Source: Seohaeicola saemankumensis (GTDB lineage Bacteria; Pseudomonadota; Alphaproteobacteria; Rhodobacterales; Rhodobacteraceae). From it: a stretch of DNA of 64,000 bases. The DNA is taken from positions 248,001 to 312,000 of the forward strand of contig NZ_JBHTKR010000002.1 of NCBI RefSeq assembly GCF_042678485.1, read 5' to 3'. The translations under genes were made by a program, and so were the position numbers. Under the pieces are notes generated by a model that was not told where the DNA came from, ran no database searches, and was given only the letters and a program-made list of their open reading frames with translations. Positions 42,502 through 52,028 of the stretch are shown one piece after another; position 1 is the stretch's first letter; every line of letters begins with the position of its first letter.

Positions 42502-43349
42502 GCGCCGACATTAGCGCGGGCGCTGCGGACTGCCAAGACGGGCGCGGACGCCCGCCCTGCGGGTGTGGCCGCGCGGCCCATCAGGGCGGCGCGCGCAAAC
42601 AGGATGTCATCCACCGCGATCCCACCCGGATCGGTGTTCAGGATCACCACCCCGGCGATCATCGGCAGGCCGCTGGTGGTCTGAAAGCCGAGCGGCGTGA
42701 CGCCTTGGCCCAACGCCGAGACGATCCGCCCCAGAACCTGCCCGTCGCGCGCCAGAAAGATCACCTCGACCGTGCCGCGCGGGGCAGGGCGGCTGCCCAA
42801 AGGGTCCGGATAGTCGGAATGGATCAACAGCCCTGTCGCGCGCTGATCCTGATCGAACAGGATGGCCAGCGACCCCTCGCCACGGCCCGAAAGTTGCGCG
42901 AACCCGTCCGGCCCGATGGGAAAGGCCGCGTTCGAACCGAAGCCGCGATGCTGCGCCACGGCCAGACCCTGCCCGTCCGGTCCTGCTGCAAGGCGCAGCG
43001 GGGGCTCGGCTGTGGTGGTGGTCAGGCTGTCGTGCCGCCCGCCGTCCCGCCGTGTCAGGATCGCGGGCGTCTGGCCTTCGAAATGGCTGGCGATGGCCAG
43101 TCCGGGTGCATGATGTGGCGCGCGCAGCAGATGGCCGGGTTCCGGACGCCGGGGCCAGGCCTCAAATCCCTCGCGGCTGTCCAGCTCCTGCAGAAGCGCG
43201 GCATAGGGCCGGGTCATGATGCCTTCGGCCCGGGTCGCTGTGGCGAGCACGCAACATATTGAGGCCGATAGCAGTAAAACCACAACAGCTGCACCTGTCC
43301 GGCTTGAGAGCCAAGAGGTATAAAACCGCCGATTGCACAGCCTTGTCAC
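42495..43349 (-). CDS. exported hypothetical protein
   Basis: The 284-residue protein has an N-terminal hydrophobic segment (about 18-42, AAVVVLLLSASICCVLATATRA), either a signal peptide or an anchor. The rest is beta-rich and Gly/Pro/Arg-rich, with no motif I recognise. It is the first gene of the run with the two TerB genes and the PhnD-like gene. It may be a lamin-like or sugar-binding domain by texture, but I will not name a family. Confidence 0.55.
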   Translation of the reverse strand: MTRLCNRRFYTSWLSSRTGAAVVVLLLSASICCVLATATRAEGIMTRPYAALLQELDSREGFEAWPRRPEPGHLLRAPHHAPGLAIASHFEGQTPAILTRRDGGRHDSLTTTTAEPPLRLAAGPDGQGLAVAQHRGFGSNAAFPIGPDGFAQLSGRGEGSLAILFDQDQRATGLLIHSDYPDPLGSRPAPRGTVEVIFLARDGQVLGRIVSALGQGVTPLGFQTTSGLPMIAGVVILNTDPGGIAVDDILFARAALMGRAATPAGRASAPVLAVRSARANVGAC

Positions 43350-43421
43350 ATTCGCTCCTCAAAATAACCGCAGTGAACCTCAATCCTGCGTGGATAGTAA
43401 TCTGCAAGGGAATCATGTGCC

Positions 43422-43994
43422 ATGGTCAGTCTGGACCTGACGGATGTTCAAGCGGCGGAAAGCCGGGAAAGACCTGACGCGGATCACGCGTCATCCGCGT
43501 CAGCGATCCATCAAGCCTTGTTCTTTGACTGGGATGGCGATGATCTGGAGCTGCTGCGCCTGATGATGACCCGCAAGGGTGTTGATCTGGAAACCGCGGC
43601 GCAGGTCTTTTTCAACGGTACGCCAGAGCGTTTCAACATGATCGCAAAGGCCGATCTGCCGGTTGCGGCGCAGGCACGCTGCAATCTTCTGGATTCGATT
43701 CATCGCCGGATCGTCTGTGGCTTCTACCTGCCCGATCCCGAGAGGGGCCTGGGCCTTGCGCGCGCCAGCATGCAGGACTGGATCAATCGACAGGACATGG
43801 ACGGCGCGGCAGGCCGGTCGGGGCGATGGGTCTTCGACCGCGAGGTGCTGGATCTGCAAATGACCGGGCCGGGCCGGGCGATCATCCGGCCGCGCAGCGA
43901 AGACCTGGTCGCCGCCCCCCCGCTGTGGGAGCGGCTGACCCGCATCGTGCGGCGCGACAAACACGCCATGCAGCCGTCCGACCTGCCGGACTGA
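43422..43994 (+). CDS. hypothetical protein with DUF4274-like pattern
   Basis: This 190-residue soluble protein starts at MVSLDLTDVQAAESRE. A central part (about 32-100: FFDWDGDDLELLRLMMTRKGVDLETAAQVFFNGTPERFNMI) resembles DUF4274-type proteins, in which a short helical repeat describes 'next to a cell count' units; the match is tentative. It is divergent from the run ending at 43349 and followed by a hairpin. Confidence 0.55.
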   Translation: MVSLDLTDVQAAESRERPDADHASSASAIHQALFFDWDGDDLELLRLMMTRKGVDLETAAQVFFNGTPERFNMIAKADLPVAAQARCNLLDSIHRRIVCGFYLPDPERGLGLARASMQDWINRQDMDGAAGRSGRWVFDREVLDLQMTGPGRAIIRPRSEDLVAAPPLWERLTRIVRRDKHAMQPSDLPD

Positions 43995-43997
43995 TCC

Positions 43998-44019
43998 GGC
44001 GGGGGAACAATCCCCCGCC
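43998..44019. terminator. hairpin between convergent genes
   Basis: A perfect 9-base stem (GGCGGGGGA with TCCCCCGCC) closes a 4-base loop, 3 bases after the plus-strand stop and 35 before the pyrG stop. It could serve both strands, though T-runs are weak. Confidence 0.6.
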
Positions 44020-44053
44020 TGACATCAGGCGAAAACGGACAAAAGCCCCGAAC

Positions 44054-45697
44054 CTATACCAGGCGCGACGTTTCGACCGCGGCGCGCACGAAATCGGCGA
44101 ACAGGGGATGCGGCGCAAAGGGCTTCGACTTCAGTTCAGGATGGAACTGCACGCCGATGAACCACGGATGGTCCTTCCATTCCACGATTTCGGGCAGGCG
44201 GCCATCGGGCGACATCCCCGAGAACATCAGCCCGCAGCCTTCCAGCTTTTCACGGTAGCGGATATCCACCTCGTAGCGGTGGCGGTGGCGTTCCTCGATG
44301 GAGGTCGCGCCATAGACCCGCGACACCAGTGATCCCGGCGCCAGCGTGGCGTCATAGGCGCCAAGCCGCATGGTGCCGCCCTTGTCGTCACCGACCTTGC
44401 GTTCGACCTTGTGATTGCCCTGCACCCATTCCTTGAGGTGATAGACCACGGGTTCGAACCGTTTCTTGCCGGCCTCATGGTCGAATTCTTCCGATCCCGC
44501 CGTGGTCAGGCCAGCAACATTGCGCGCGGCCTCGATCACGGCCATCTGCATGCCAAGGCAGATGCCCAGATAGGGGATCTTGCGGCTGCGCGCGAAAGCA
44601 GCGGCCTTGATCTTGCCTTCGGTGCCACGCTCGCCAAAACCGCCGGGCACCAGGATGGCGTGGAAGCCTTCCAGATAGGGGGCGGGGTCCTCGGTATCGA
44701 AGATCTCGGCATCGACCCATTCGACATTGACCTTCACGCGATTGGCCATGCCACCGTGGGTCAGCGCCTCCTTGATCGACTTGTAGGCGTCTTCAAGCTG
44801 CGTGTATTTGCCGACGATCGCCACATTGACCGCGCCATCGGTGTTGTGGATGCGGTCCACCACATCTTCCCACACGGTCAGGTCGGGGCGCGGGGCCGGG
44901 CTGATCTGGAAGGCGTCGAGCACGGCCTGGTCCAGACCTTCGCGGTGATAGGCCAGCGGCGCCTCGTAGATGGAATTCAGGTCATAAGCGGCCACGACCG
45001 CTTCCTTGCGGACATTGCAGAACAGCGCGATCTTCTCGCGTTCCTTTTCCGGGATCGGATGTTCCGACCGGCAGACCAGGATATCGGGCGCAATGCCGAT
45101 GCTTTGCAATTCCTTGACGCTGTGCTGCGTCGGCTTTGTCTTCAACTCGCCCGATGCCGCCAGATAGGGCAGCAGGGTCAGATGCATGAAGATGCATTGC
45201 CCGCGCGGGCGGTCATGGGAAAACTGGCGGATCGCCTCGAAGAAGGGCAGACCTTCGATGTCACCCACCGTGCCGCCGATCTCGCAGAGCATGAAATCGA
45301 CCTCGTCCGACCCGACGGCCAGGAAATCCTTGATCTCGTTGGTGACGTGCGGGATCACCTGGATCGTCTTGCCCAGGTAGTCGCCGCGCCGTTCCTTTTC
45401 CAGCACGTTGGAATAGATGCGCCCCGAGCTGACAGAGTCGGTCTTGCGCGCGGCCACGCCGGTGAAACGCTCGTAATGGCCCAGGTCCAGGTCGGTTTCG
45501 GCGCCATCGTCGGTCACGAAGACCTCGCCATGCTCAAAAGGCGACATGGTGCCGGGATCGACGTTCAGATAGGGGTCCAGCTTGCGCAGCCGCACCGAAA
45601 ATCCGCGTGCCTGCAACAATGCGCCAAGTGCTGCGGACGCCAGGCCCTTGCCCAGCGAGGAGACAACCCCACCCGTGATGAAAATGTAACGTGCCAT
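44054..45697 (-). CDS. pyrG: CTP synthase
   Basis: This 547-residue enzyme makes CTP from UTP, ATP and glutamine. It starts at MARYIFITGGVVSSLGKGLASAALGALL. The synthase domain (1-270) has the P-loop-like GGVVSSLGKG and MLCEIGGTVGDIE. The amidotransferase domain (about 290-547) has the Cys nucleophile in YLGICLGMQ and the His/Glu in FHPELKSKP. Length and order are normal. The ribosome binding site is weak (GGGGAT). Confidence 0.97.
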   Translation of the reverse strand: MARYIFITGGVVSSLGKGLASAALGALLQARGFSVRLRKLDPYLNVDPGTMSPFEHGEVFVTDDGAETDLDLGHYERFTGVAARKTDSVSSGRIYSNVLEKERRGDYLGKTIQVIPHVTNEIKDFLAVGSDEVDFMLCEIGGTVGDIEGLPFFEAIRQFSHDRPRGQCIFMHLTLLPYLAASGELKTKPTQHSVKELQSIGIAPDILVCRSEHPIPEKEREKIALFCNVRKEAVVAAYDLNSIYEAPLAYHREGLDQAVLDAFQISPAPRPDLTVWEDVVDRIHNTDGAVNVAIVGKYTQLEDAYKSIKEALTHGGMANRVKVNVEWVDAEIFDTEDPAPYLEGFHAILVPGGFGERGTEGKIKAAAFARSRKIPYLGICLGMQMAVIEAARNVAGLTTAGSEEFDHEAGKKRFEPVVYHLKEWVQGNHKVERKVGDDKGGTMRLGAYDATLAPGSLVSRVYGATSIEERHRHRYEVDIRYREKLEGCGLMFSGMSPDGRLPEIVEWKDHPWFIGVQFHPELKSKPFAPHPLFADFVRAAVETSRLV

Positions 45698-45868
45698 CGG
45701 TTGGCATCCCCCGTCGTTCAGGCTGCGTTTCTCAGCGAATAAGCGCCTTTTGCGGACATAGAAAACCGCAGCACCACGGGATTCGACCCATAGAGGATTC
45801 GCGGACAAAAGGCAAGCTGGCCGCAACATGATGTTGCGGCGAAGCGTGGTTTCTCAATCCCTTGTGGA

Positions 45869-46225
45869 TCAGTCGGCGCGCGGAACCAGCGGTGCGTTGT
45901 CCCCCGCGGGCGGCGGCAACAGATCGCCCGCCGGTGCCACAGGATCGGCCGCAGGCGCGCGGCGTTCGCCGCCGACGCGGTCAAGCACCGACGATCCTGC
46001 GGATTTCTGCGCCGCGATGATGGTCAGCGTGATCGAGGTGCAGATGAAGGCAATCGCCAGCACCCATGTCACCTTGCCCAGGGCCGTCGCCGCGGCCCGA
46101 CCGCTCATCGCGCCGCCACCGCCGCCGCCCATGCCCAGGCCGCCACCCTCGGACCGCTGCATCAGCACGACGCCGATCAGCGCAAGCGCCAGAAGAAGGT
46201 GAATGATGAGGATGACGTTTTCCAT
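45869..46225 (-). CDS. secG: preprotein translocase subunit SecG
   Basis: The 118-residue protein has the typical first helix and loop (MENVILIIHLLLALALIGVVLMQRSEGGGLGMGGGG), then a second helix (VLAIAFICTSITLTII) and an Ala/Pro-rich tail. SecG supports SecYE in protein export. It is 170 bases upstream of pyrG on the same strand, the usual neighbour in many alphaproteobacteria. Confidence 0.94.
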   Translation of the reverse strand: MENVILIIHLLLALALIGVVLMQRSEGGGLGMGGGGGGAMSGRAAATALGKVTWVLAIAFICTSITLTIIAAQKSAGSSVLDRVGGERRAPAADPVAPAGDLLPPPAGDNAPLVPRAD

Positions 46226-46461
46226 GGACGATCGCCTGACTGGTCTGGTTGGGCCGCGTACGTGAGCCGTGTTCTGCCGTGCTATCTAGGCAATTTGATC
46301 ACGCGGGGCAACCCGCGAAACGGGGGCTTGCCGGGGCCTTTGACGGAAAGCGCGCACAGAAAGCACCATCATTGCATGCGCGCGCTCGAATTTCCGGTTT
46401 CATGTGGCCGCATGGGTCGATATGACGGGCGCGGGTTTGATCCAGCAAAGAAGGACAGGCA

Positions 46462-47754
46462 ATGGCGAACGTGGTGGTCGTGGGGGCCCAGTGGGGCGAT
46501 GAAGGCAAGGGCAAGATCGTCGACTGGCTGTCCGAGCGCGCCGATGTGATCGCGCGCTTCCAGGGCGGGCACAATGCGGGCCATACGCTGGTGATCGACG
46601 GCAAGGTGTTCAAGCTGTCGCTGCTGCCCTCCGGGATCGTGCGCGGCGGCAAGCTGAGCGTGATCGGCAATGGCGTGGTGCTGGACCCCTGGCATCTGGT
46701 CAAGGAGATCGCGGGCCTGCGCGCCCAGGGCGTGACCATCACACCCGAGACGCTGATGATCGCCGAGAATACCCCGCTGATCCTGCCCTTCCACGGCGAA
46801 TTGGACCGCGCCCGCGAAGAAGCGGTGGGCGTGGCCAAGATCGGCACGACCGGGCGCGGCATCGGCCCCGCCTATGAGGACAAGGTCGGACGCCGCGCGA
46901 TCCGTGTCGCCGATCTGGCCGATCCCGAAACGCTGGAGGCGCGGGTCGACCGCGCGCTGGTGCATCATGATGCGTTGCGCCGTGGCCTGGGGATGGACCC
47001 GGTGGACCGCGCCGCGCTGATTGCCGCCCTGACCGAGATCGCCCCCGCCGTGCTGGAATATGCCGCCCCCGTCTGGAAGGTGCTGAACGAAAAGCGCAAG
47101 GCGGGCAAGCGCATCCTGTTCGAAGGGGCGCAAGGCGCGCTGCTGGATATTGATTTCGGGACCTATCCCTTTGTCACCTCGTCCAATGTGATCGCCGGGC
47201 AGGCGGCGACAGGCGTCGGCCTTGGGCCGGGCGCGATTGATTTCGTGCTGGGCATCGTCAAGGCCTATACCACCCGCGTGGGCGAAGGCCCGTTCCCGGC
47301 CGAGCTGCATGATGCGGACGGTCAGCGCCTGGGCGAGCGGGGCCATGAGTTCGGCACCGTGACCGGGCGCAAGCGCCGCTGCGGCTGGTTCGATGCCGTT
47401 CTGGTGCGCCAGACCTGCGCCACCTCGGGCGTGTCGGGCATCGCACTGACCAAGCTTGACGTGCTGGACGGGTTCGAGACGCTGAAGATCTGCGTCGGCT
47501 ACGAACTGGACGGAGAGCGGATCGATTACCTGCCCACCGCCGCGAACCATCAGGCGCGCTGCAAGCCGATCTACGAGGAAATGCCGGGCTGGACCGAATC
47601 GACCGAAGGCGCGCGCAGCTGGGCCGACCTGCCTGCGGCGGCGATCAAATATGTGCGCCGCGTCGAGGAGTTGATCGATTGCCCTGTCGCACTACTTTCC
47701 ACATCACCCGAGCGGGAGGACACGATCCTTGTGACCGATCCGTTCGAGGATTGA
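46462..47754 (+). CDS. purA: adenylosuccinate synthase
   Basis: This 430-residue enzyme joins IMP and aspartate with GTP. It starts at MANVVVVGAQWGDEGKGKIVDWLSE behind AAAGAAGGACAGG. The P-loop-like GDEGKGK, GIGPAYEDK, the IMP-binding LFEGAQGALLDID and the guanine-contact region near KLDVLDG are all present. It is divergent from secG, with a 235-base gap that holds no gene I can see. Confidence 0.97.
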   Translation: MANVVVVGAQWGDEGKGKIVDWLSERADVIARFQGGHNAGHTLVIDGKVFKLSLLPSGIVRGGKLSVIGNGVVLDPWHLVKEIAGLRAQGVTITPETLMIAENTPLILPFHGELDRAREEAVGVAKIGTTGRGIGPAYEDKVGRRAIRVADLADPETLEARVDRALVHHDALRRGLGMDPVDRAALIAALTEIAPAVLEYAAPVWKVLNEKRKAGKRILFEGAQGALLDIDFGTYPFVTSSNVIAGQAATGVGLGPGAIDFVLGIVKAYTTRVGEGPFPAELHDADGQRLGERGHEFGTVTGRKRRCGWFDAVLVRQTCATSGVSGIALTKLDVLDGFETLKICVGYELDGERIDYLPTAANHQARCKPIYEEMPGWTESTEGARSWADLPAAAIKYVRRVEELIDCPVALLSTSPEREDTILVTDPFED

Positions 47755-47790
47755 GGCATAACACGTTGGTCCAAGGAGGGCGCAGCTGTC

Positions 47791-48033
47791 ATGGCGCTGA
47801 GTTACAAGGCCCGCAAGCGCTGGTCGCTGGTCATTCTGCTGGTCGGCCTGCCGCTCTATATCATGGCGGCGGTCACGGTGGTCAGCCTGATCGAGCGGCC
47901 GACGATCTGGGTCGAATTGCTGGTCTATGTCGGCCTGGGCTTTCTGTGGATCATGCCGTTCAAATTCGTGTTTCGCGGGATCGGTCAGGCCGATCCCGAT
48001 GCGCCACAGAACGGCGACCGGACCGGCGACTGA
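47791..48033 (+). CDS. DUF2842 membrane protein
   Basis: The 80-residue protein has two membrane helices (WSLVILLVGLPLYIMAAVTVV and IWVELLVYVGLGFLWIMPF) and the family-typical tail FRGIGQADPDAP. It lies 36 bases after purA on the same strand and is followed by a clear terminator. The function is unknown. Confidence 0.88.
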   Translation: MALSYKARKRWSLVILLVGLPLYIMAAVTVVSLIERPTIWVELLVYVGLGFLWIMPFKFVFRGIGQADPDAPQNGDRTGD

Positions 48034-48045
48034 TCCGGATGTGAA

Positions 48046-48070
48046 AAGGGGCGGCCAATGGCCGCCCCTT
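48046..48070. terminator. bidirectional terminator between convergent genes
   Basis: A perfect 11-base stem (AAGGGGCGGCC with GGCCGCCCCTT) with a 3-base loop sits between the DUF2842 stop and the stop of the gene at 48097. The minus strand shows TTTTCAC after the stem, so it serves the minus-strand gene best. Confidence 0.8.
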
Positions 48071-48096
48071 TCCGTATTCGGTGTCGTCGGTGCGGA

Positions 48097-50223
48097 TCAG
48101 CCTGCGCGGCGCTCTGCCGGCTTGAAGCCGATGCTGGCCGATGCCGTGAAGCGCCCGGAACGGATCTTTTCGATCTTGCCCTGGCGCAGCAGTTGACCGA
48201 AGGCGCGCAAACCATCTTCGCGGCTCAGGGCGTCAGGTGATCCCTGGCGGGCCTTCTTCATCAGCTGCGGCCGCGAAAACGCGTCGCAAGCTTCGACATG
48301 CACCAGGTAGGCGGCGGCAGCTTCCAGAAGATCCGGCAGCGAGGTGGCGCCCATCTTGCGGGCGAACTCGGCAAATCCGTCTTCATCGGTCATCGTGCCC
48401 GTCACCGGGGCCTCGTCGAGATCAGCCTCCTCGGACAGCGGAGCCAGCGACACGCGGCGCGGACGCACCGGGGCGCTGGCGCGCACATCAGGCAGGTCAA
48501 CCCGCTGTTCCGCCACCAGTTTCAGCGGGGCCGGGCGCATTTCCGACGGGCGCGGGGTGGCGCTGCTCTGCTCTGCGACGGGGCGGCGCGGGCGCATCAC
48601 GCTGGCCAGATCCTCGCGAAAGACATTCGCTGCCGGATCCCGGCTGGGCATCACACCGGCCGACTGATCCGCCTTGGTGGCGGCGACGGCTGCGCGCAGA
48701 TGCGCGATCGCATTGCGGCGGTTCGCGCCTTCCGGTTCGGTCAGTTCATTCTCGGTCTTGGCCATCAGGCGGGACATGTCATCCTCGGCGCTGACCTTTC
48801 CCAGGCGGTCGCGCGGATCACGCAGAACTAGGGGCGCGCTGTCTTCAGCCAGATCTTCGTCAAGGTCTTCGTCCGCATCGTCTTCATCGAAGATCGAGGC
48901 GATCTCGTCATCCTCGTCGTCATCATCCAGACCGGTCAGGCTGGCGCCCGTGGCGGCGGGTGCGGCGTGGTCATCGGTGTCGCGGTAGAGGTCCATCAGC
49001 TCTGCCTCGACGGCTGCCAGTTCGCGGCGCAGCTCTTCTTCTTTCTCGGGGCTCAACGCCGAGAAGGGCGCGCGGGCCGTCCCGGCGGCGGCGTCGTCGG
49101 CAAGCGCCGCGGGATCCGCATCGGCGGTCTCGTCCTCATCGTGGTCCTCATCGTCTTCGGCGACCAGTTCGCCACGGGCGATCGCGGCCTCCAGTTCGTC
49201 GCGCTTGATCTTCATGACGCGCACAGGGCCGGGGGTATAGGCGGTTGCCGCATCGTCCTCGGCAACGTCGATCTCGACCATCTCGTCTTCGGCGGTTTCG
49301 CCGTCCGGGGCAGTGTCTGCCGCCTCGGCGACGTCGACATCCTCGTCTTCCGGGGCTTCAAGGGATTCGGCTGCCTCGATGGCTTCGCCCGTATCGGCCT
49401 CGTCATCGTGATGTTCATCCTGATCGGCGAGGGCCGCAGGCTGTGTGCGGGCAGCGTCATCACCGGCCAGGCGGCTCAGAAGCGCGTCGATCTCGTCGGT
49501 TTCTGCCGCAGAGGGGGCCTCCATGGCCTGATCGTCCAGGGACAGGGCCGATTCGATATGCGACGTCGCTTCGGCCAGGAACTCCTCGGCGAAGTTCTCG
49601 GCATGCTCATCCTCGGAATAGGCATCGGCCACCGGGGCGGACCGCGTCACCACGTCGCGGATGCGCTGCAACTTGGCGGCCACGCTGTCAGGGTCGGGAT
49701 GGGGCACGGGCGTCGGGCGCTGCTGCGCGGGTGCCATCGGTGCGGCAGGAACCGTTGGCTGCGCTTGCATCGCGGGGGCGGCAGGCGGAAGGTCGGGCGC
49801 TTTCGCGACCTCGGGTTGCGGGGCCGGATGTTGAACAGGCGCCGGTGCGGGGGCGGCAGGCTGCGCCGCAGCTGCGGCCGGTGCTATCGGTGCGGCGGCC
49901 TCCGGCGCGGCGGGCTGAGGCTGCGGCGCGGCCGGCTGCGGGGTCAGCGGGGCCGCGACAGCACCATAGGGCGTCGCACGCAGAACGATGTTGCCGCGCT
50001 CTTCGCGGGCGTCAACCCGGCGGGCAATCTCGCGTTCGGCGATCCGGGCCAGCATCTCGGCATCCGGAACCGGCGGTTCAGCCCCGAAGTAACGATCCTC
50101 GGAGGCCAGATCCCGAAAATACTCTGCAATTGCCTTCATGGTTTCGAAGGAATCGTCGAAACCTTCCAAAGTGCATGAAAATGTCCCATAGGAGACCGTG
50201 AGAATCTTACTGGTGCTCACCAT
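48097..50223 (-). CDS. large acidic, mostly disordered protein of unknown function
   Basis: The 708-residue protein has a conserved N-terminal segment (about 1-85, SKILTVSYGTFSCTLEGFDDSFETMKAIAEYFRDLA, then MLARIAEREIARRV). A Pro/Ala/Gln-rich linker (about 90-180) is followed by a long Asp/Glu/Ala-rich middle (about 215-480) with acidic runs. A conserved C-terminal part (about 610-708, GFAEFARKMGATSLPDLLEAAAAYL, then RSGRFTASASI) closes it. Layout suggests a scaffold with ordered ends and a disordered core. It is divergent from thiN. I do not recognise the family function. Confidence 0.85.
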   Translation of the reverse strand: MVSTSKILTVSYGTFSCTLEGFDDSFETMKAIAEYFRDLASEDRYFGAEPPVPDAEMLARIAEREIARRVDAREERGNIVLRATPYGAVAAPLTPQPAAPQPQPAAPEAAAPIAPAAAAAQPAAPAPAPVQHPAPQPEVAKAPDLPPAAPAMQAQPTVPAAPMAPAQQRPTPVPHPDPDSVAAKLQRIRDVVTRSAPVADAYSEDEHAENFAEEFLAEATSHIESALSLDDQAMEAPSAAETDEIDALLSRLAGDDAARTQPAALADQDEHHDDEADTGEAIEAAESLEAPEDEDVDVAEAADTAPDGETAEDEMVEIDVAEDDAATAYTPGPVRVMKIKRDELEAAIARGELVAEDDEDHDEDETADADPAALADDAAAGTARAPFSALSPEKEEELRRELAAVEAELMDLYRDTDDHAAPAATGASLTGLDDDDEDDEIASIFDEDDADEDLDEDLAEDSAPLVLRDPRDRLGKVSAEDDMSRLMAKTENELTEPEGANRRNAIAHLRAAVAATKADQSAGVMPSRDPAANVFREDLASVMRPRRPVAEQSSATPRPSEMRPAPLKLVAEQRVDLPDVRASAPVRPRRVSLAPLSEEADLDEAPVTGTMTDEDGFAEFARKMGATSLPDLLEAAAAYLVHVEACDAFSRPQLMKKARQGSPDALSREDGLRAFGQLLRQGKIEKIRSGRFTASASIGFKPAERRAG

Positions 50224-50362
50224 TGGTCACTCGCTTTCTTTTGCCCGTCGAGATTGTGTTTACCATCGGATAGGCGTCGAAACGGGAACGATTCTTCGAT
50301 TTTTAACGTATCATTTTGTGTTTACATTGTGATCTGTTTCCTGATTGGACGATAATCAGCCA

Positions 50363-51040
50363 ATGCAAGACGTCATTGTTCATTCCCTGGCGCCTGTCAC
50401 CCTGATCGGTGGAGGCCAGTCCGATCCGGAAACGCTGCAAGATGCGCTTGCCCTGGGTCCGAAACTCGTGGCCGCCGACGGTGGGGCGGGCATCGCGATG
50501 GCGGCGGGGCATCTTCCGGATGCGGTGATCGGCGATATGGACTCGTTGCAGCCCGCAGATCGCGCCCGTCTGCCCGAAAACCGTATCCACCCCGTCAGCG
50601 AACAGGATACGACCGATTTCGAGAAATGTCTCCTGGCGATCCGGGCGCCGTTGGTGCTGGGGCTTGGCTTCACCGGGCCGCGTGTCGATCACCAGATGGC
50701 CGCGTTCAACACCCTTGTGCGTCATCATGGGCAGCGTTGCATCCTGATCGGCCGCTCCGAACTGGTGATGCTGGCGCCACCCTCGCTGCGCCTGAACCTT
50801 CGGGCGGGCGATGTCGTCTCGCTTTTTCCCATGGGCGCGGTCGAGGCGAAATCCGAAGGGCTGCACTGGCCCGTCGGCGGGCTGAGCTTTGCGCCCGATG
50901 GCCGGGTCGGCACCTCGAACCGGGCCACGGGCCCGATCTGGTTGGCGGTGACCGCGCCCAAGATGCTGCTGATGCTGCCGCGCACCGCGCTGGGCCACCT
51001 GGTCGAGACCATGCTGGCCCGGCCCTATGGCTGGGACTGA
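50363..51040 (+). CDS. thiN: thiamine diphosphokinase
   Basis: The protein has 225 residues from MQDVIVHSLAPVTLIGGG (a TTG at 50345 is also possible). It transfers pyrophosphate from ATP to thiamine. The family motifs VAADGGAGIAMAAGHLPDAVIGDMDSL and EQDTTDFEKCL are clear. No TPP riboswitch is apparent in the 139-base gap shared with the divergent acidic protein gene. Its 3' end overlaps the convergent EamA gene by 16 bases. Confidence 0.92.
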   Translation: MQDVIVHSLAPVTLIGGGQSDPETLQDALALGPKLVAADGGAGIAMAAGHLPDAVIGDMDSLQPADRARLPENRIHPVSEQDTTDFEKCLLAIRAPLVLGLGFTGPRVDHQMAAFNTLVRHHGQRCILIGRSELVMLAPPSLRLNLRAGDVVSLFPMGAVEAKSEGLHWPVGGLSFAPDGRVGTSNRATGPIWLAVTAPKMLLMLPRTALGHLVETMLARPYGWD

Positions 51041-51972
51041 GCGGCGCGCGCCCCCCCTGAGCCGGTGCGGCTGAGGGTGCGCTCGCGCAGCACGATGTAA
51101 AGGCCCGACGCCACCGTGATCGTGATGCCCAGTGCCGCAAGACCGTCGGGCAGGTCGCGCCAGATCAGCCAGCCGATCAGCGTGGCAAAGGGGATTTCCA
51201 GGTATTGCATGGGGGCCAGCGTGGCCGAGGGCGCGAAGCGCAGCGACCACGTCATCAGAAGATGACCCAGCGTGCCCAGCACACCCACCCCGATCAGCAG
51301 CGCCCAATCCTGCCCCGATGGCATCACCAAGCGCAGCGCCGCGGGGCCGTCATCGGTCGCGCCGAAGATCAGCAGCACGGGCAACAGCACAGCACTGGCC
51401 ATGACGCCGCTGACCGCCTGCAATCCGATCGGATCGGTATCGCGCGCCACAAGACGGGTCACCAGGATGAAGGCCGCAAAGACGACAGCCACCCCCAGCG
51501 GCAGCAAGGCGGGCCAGCCGACCTCGGCAAAGCTGGGCTGGATCACCAGCAGCGTGCCGATGAAGCCCACGACACAGGCGATCAGGCGGCGCGGGCCGAC
51601 CTCTTCGCCCAGGATGGTATGACCCAGCAACAGCAGCACGAAAGGCATGACGAAGGCGATGGCGATGGCATCGGCCAGCGGCAGATATTTCAGCGCGCTG
51701 AACATCAGCGTGATCCCCGCGATATGCAGCGCGGTGCGCAGGATCACCAGCCGCAGCATGCGCCCGCGCAGGCGCCACAAGCGCCCGGTGGCGGCCACCA
51801 GCGGCACCAGCACAAGCGCCTGCACCGCGAAACGGGCAAGCACCGCCATCAGCAGCGGCACGGTCTCGCCCAGGATCTTGGCCAGCGCATCGGCCAGCGG
51901 CGCCAGGGCGCAAAAGCCCAGCATCAGCACAATGCCCAGCATGGGCCTGTCGGGGGGGTGGATCACGCTCAT
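51025..51972 (-). CDS. EamA/DMT-family exporter
   Basis: The 315-residue protein starts at MSVIHPPDRPMLGIVLMLGF. It has ten predicted membrane helices in two repeats (EamA units at about 12-145 and 160-295), with the inward PLADAIAIAFVMPFVLLLLGH stretch and the second-half YLEIPFATLIGWLIWRDLP typical of drug/metabolite exporters. It is a paralogue of the gene 57 bases upstream on the same strand. The substrate is unknown. Confidence 0.88.
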   Translation of the reverse strand: MSVIHPPDRPMLGIVLMLGFCALAPLADALAKILGETVPLLMAVLARFAVQALVLVPLVAATGRLWRLRGRMLRLVILRTALHIAGITLMFSALKYLPLADAIAIAFVMPFVLLLLGHTILGEEVGPRRLIACVVGFIGTLLVIQPSFAEVGWPALLPLGVAVVFAAFILVTRLVARDTDPIGLQAVSGVMASAVLLPVLLIFGATDDGPAALRLVMPSGQDWALLIGVGVLGTLGHLLMTWSLRFAPSATLAPMQYLEIPFATLIGWLIWRDLPDGLAALGITITVASGLYIVLRERTLSRTGSGGARAAQSQP

Positions 51973-52028
51973 GCGCGGCAGGCTAGGAGCGGGCAGAGAG
52001 AATGGCAATCGCCCTTGGCGGTGATGGC

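Noticed and set aside
46226..46461. tRNA or small RNA between secG and purA
   Set aside because: GC-rich arms are present but no full cloverleaf or known RNA signature can be drawn.
50224..50362. TPP riboswitch upstream of thiN
   Set aside because: The gap lacks the conserved CTGAGA and ACCTGA blocks of the TPP element and is too short for both domains.
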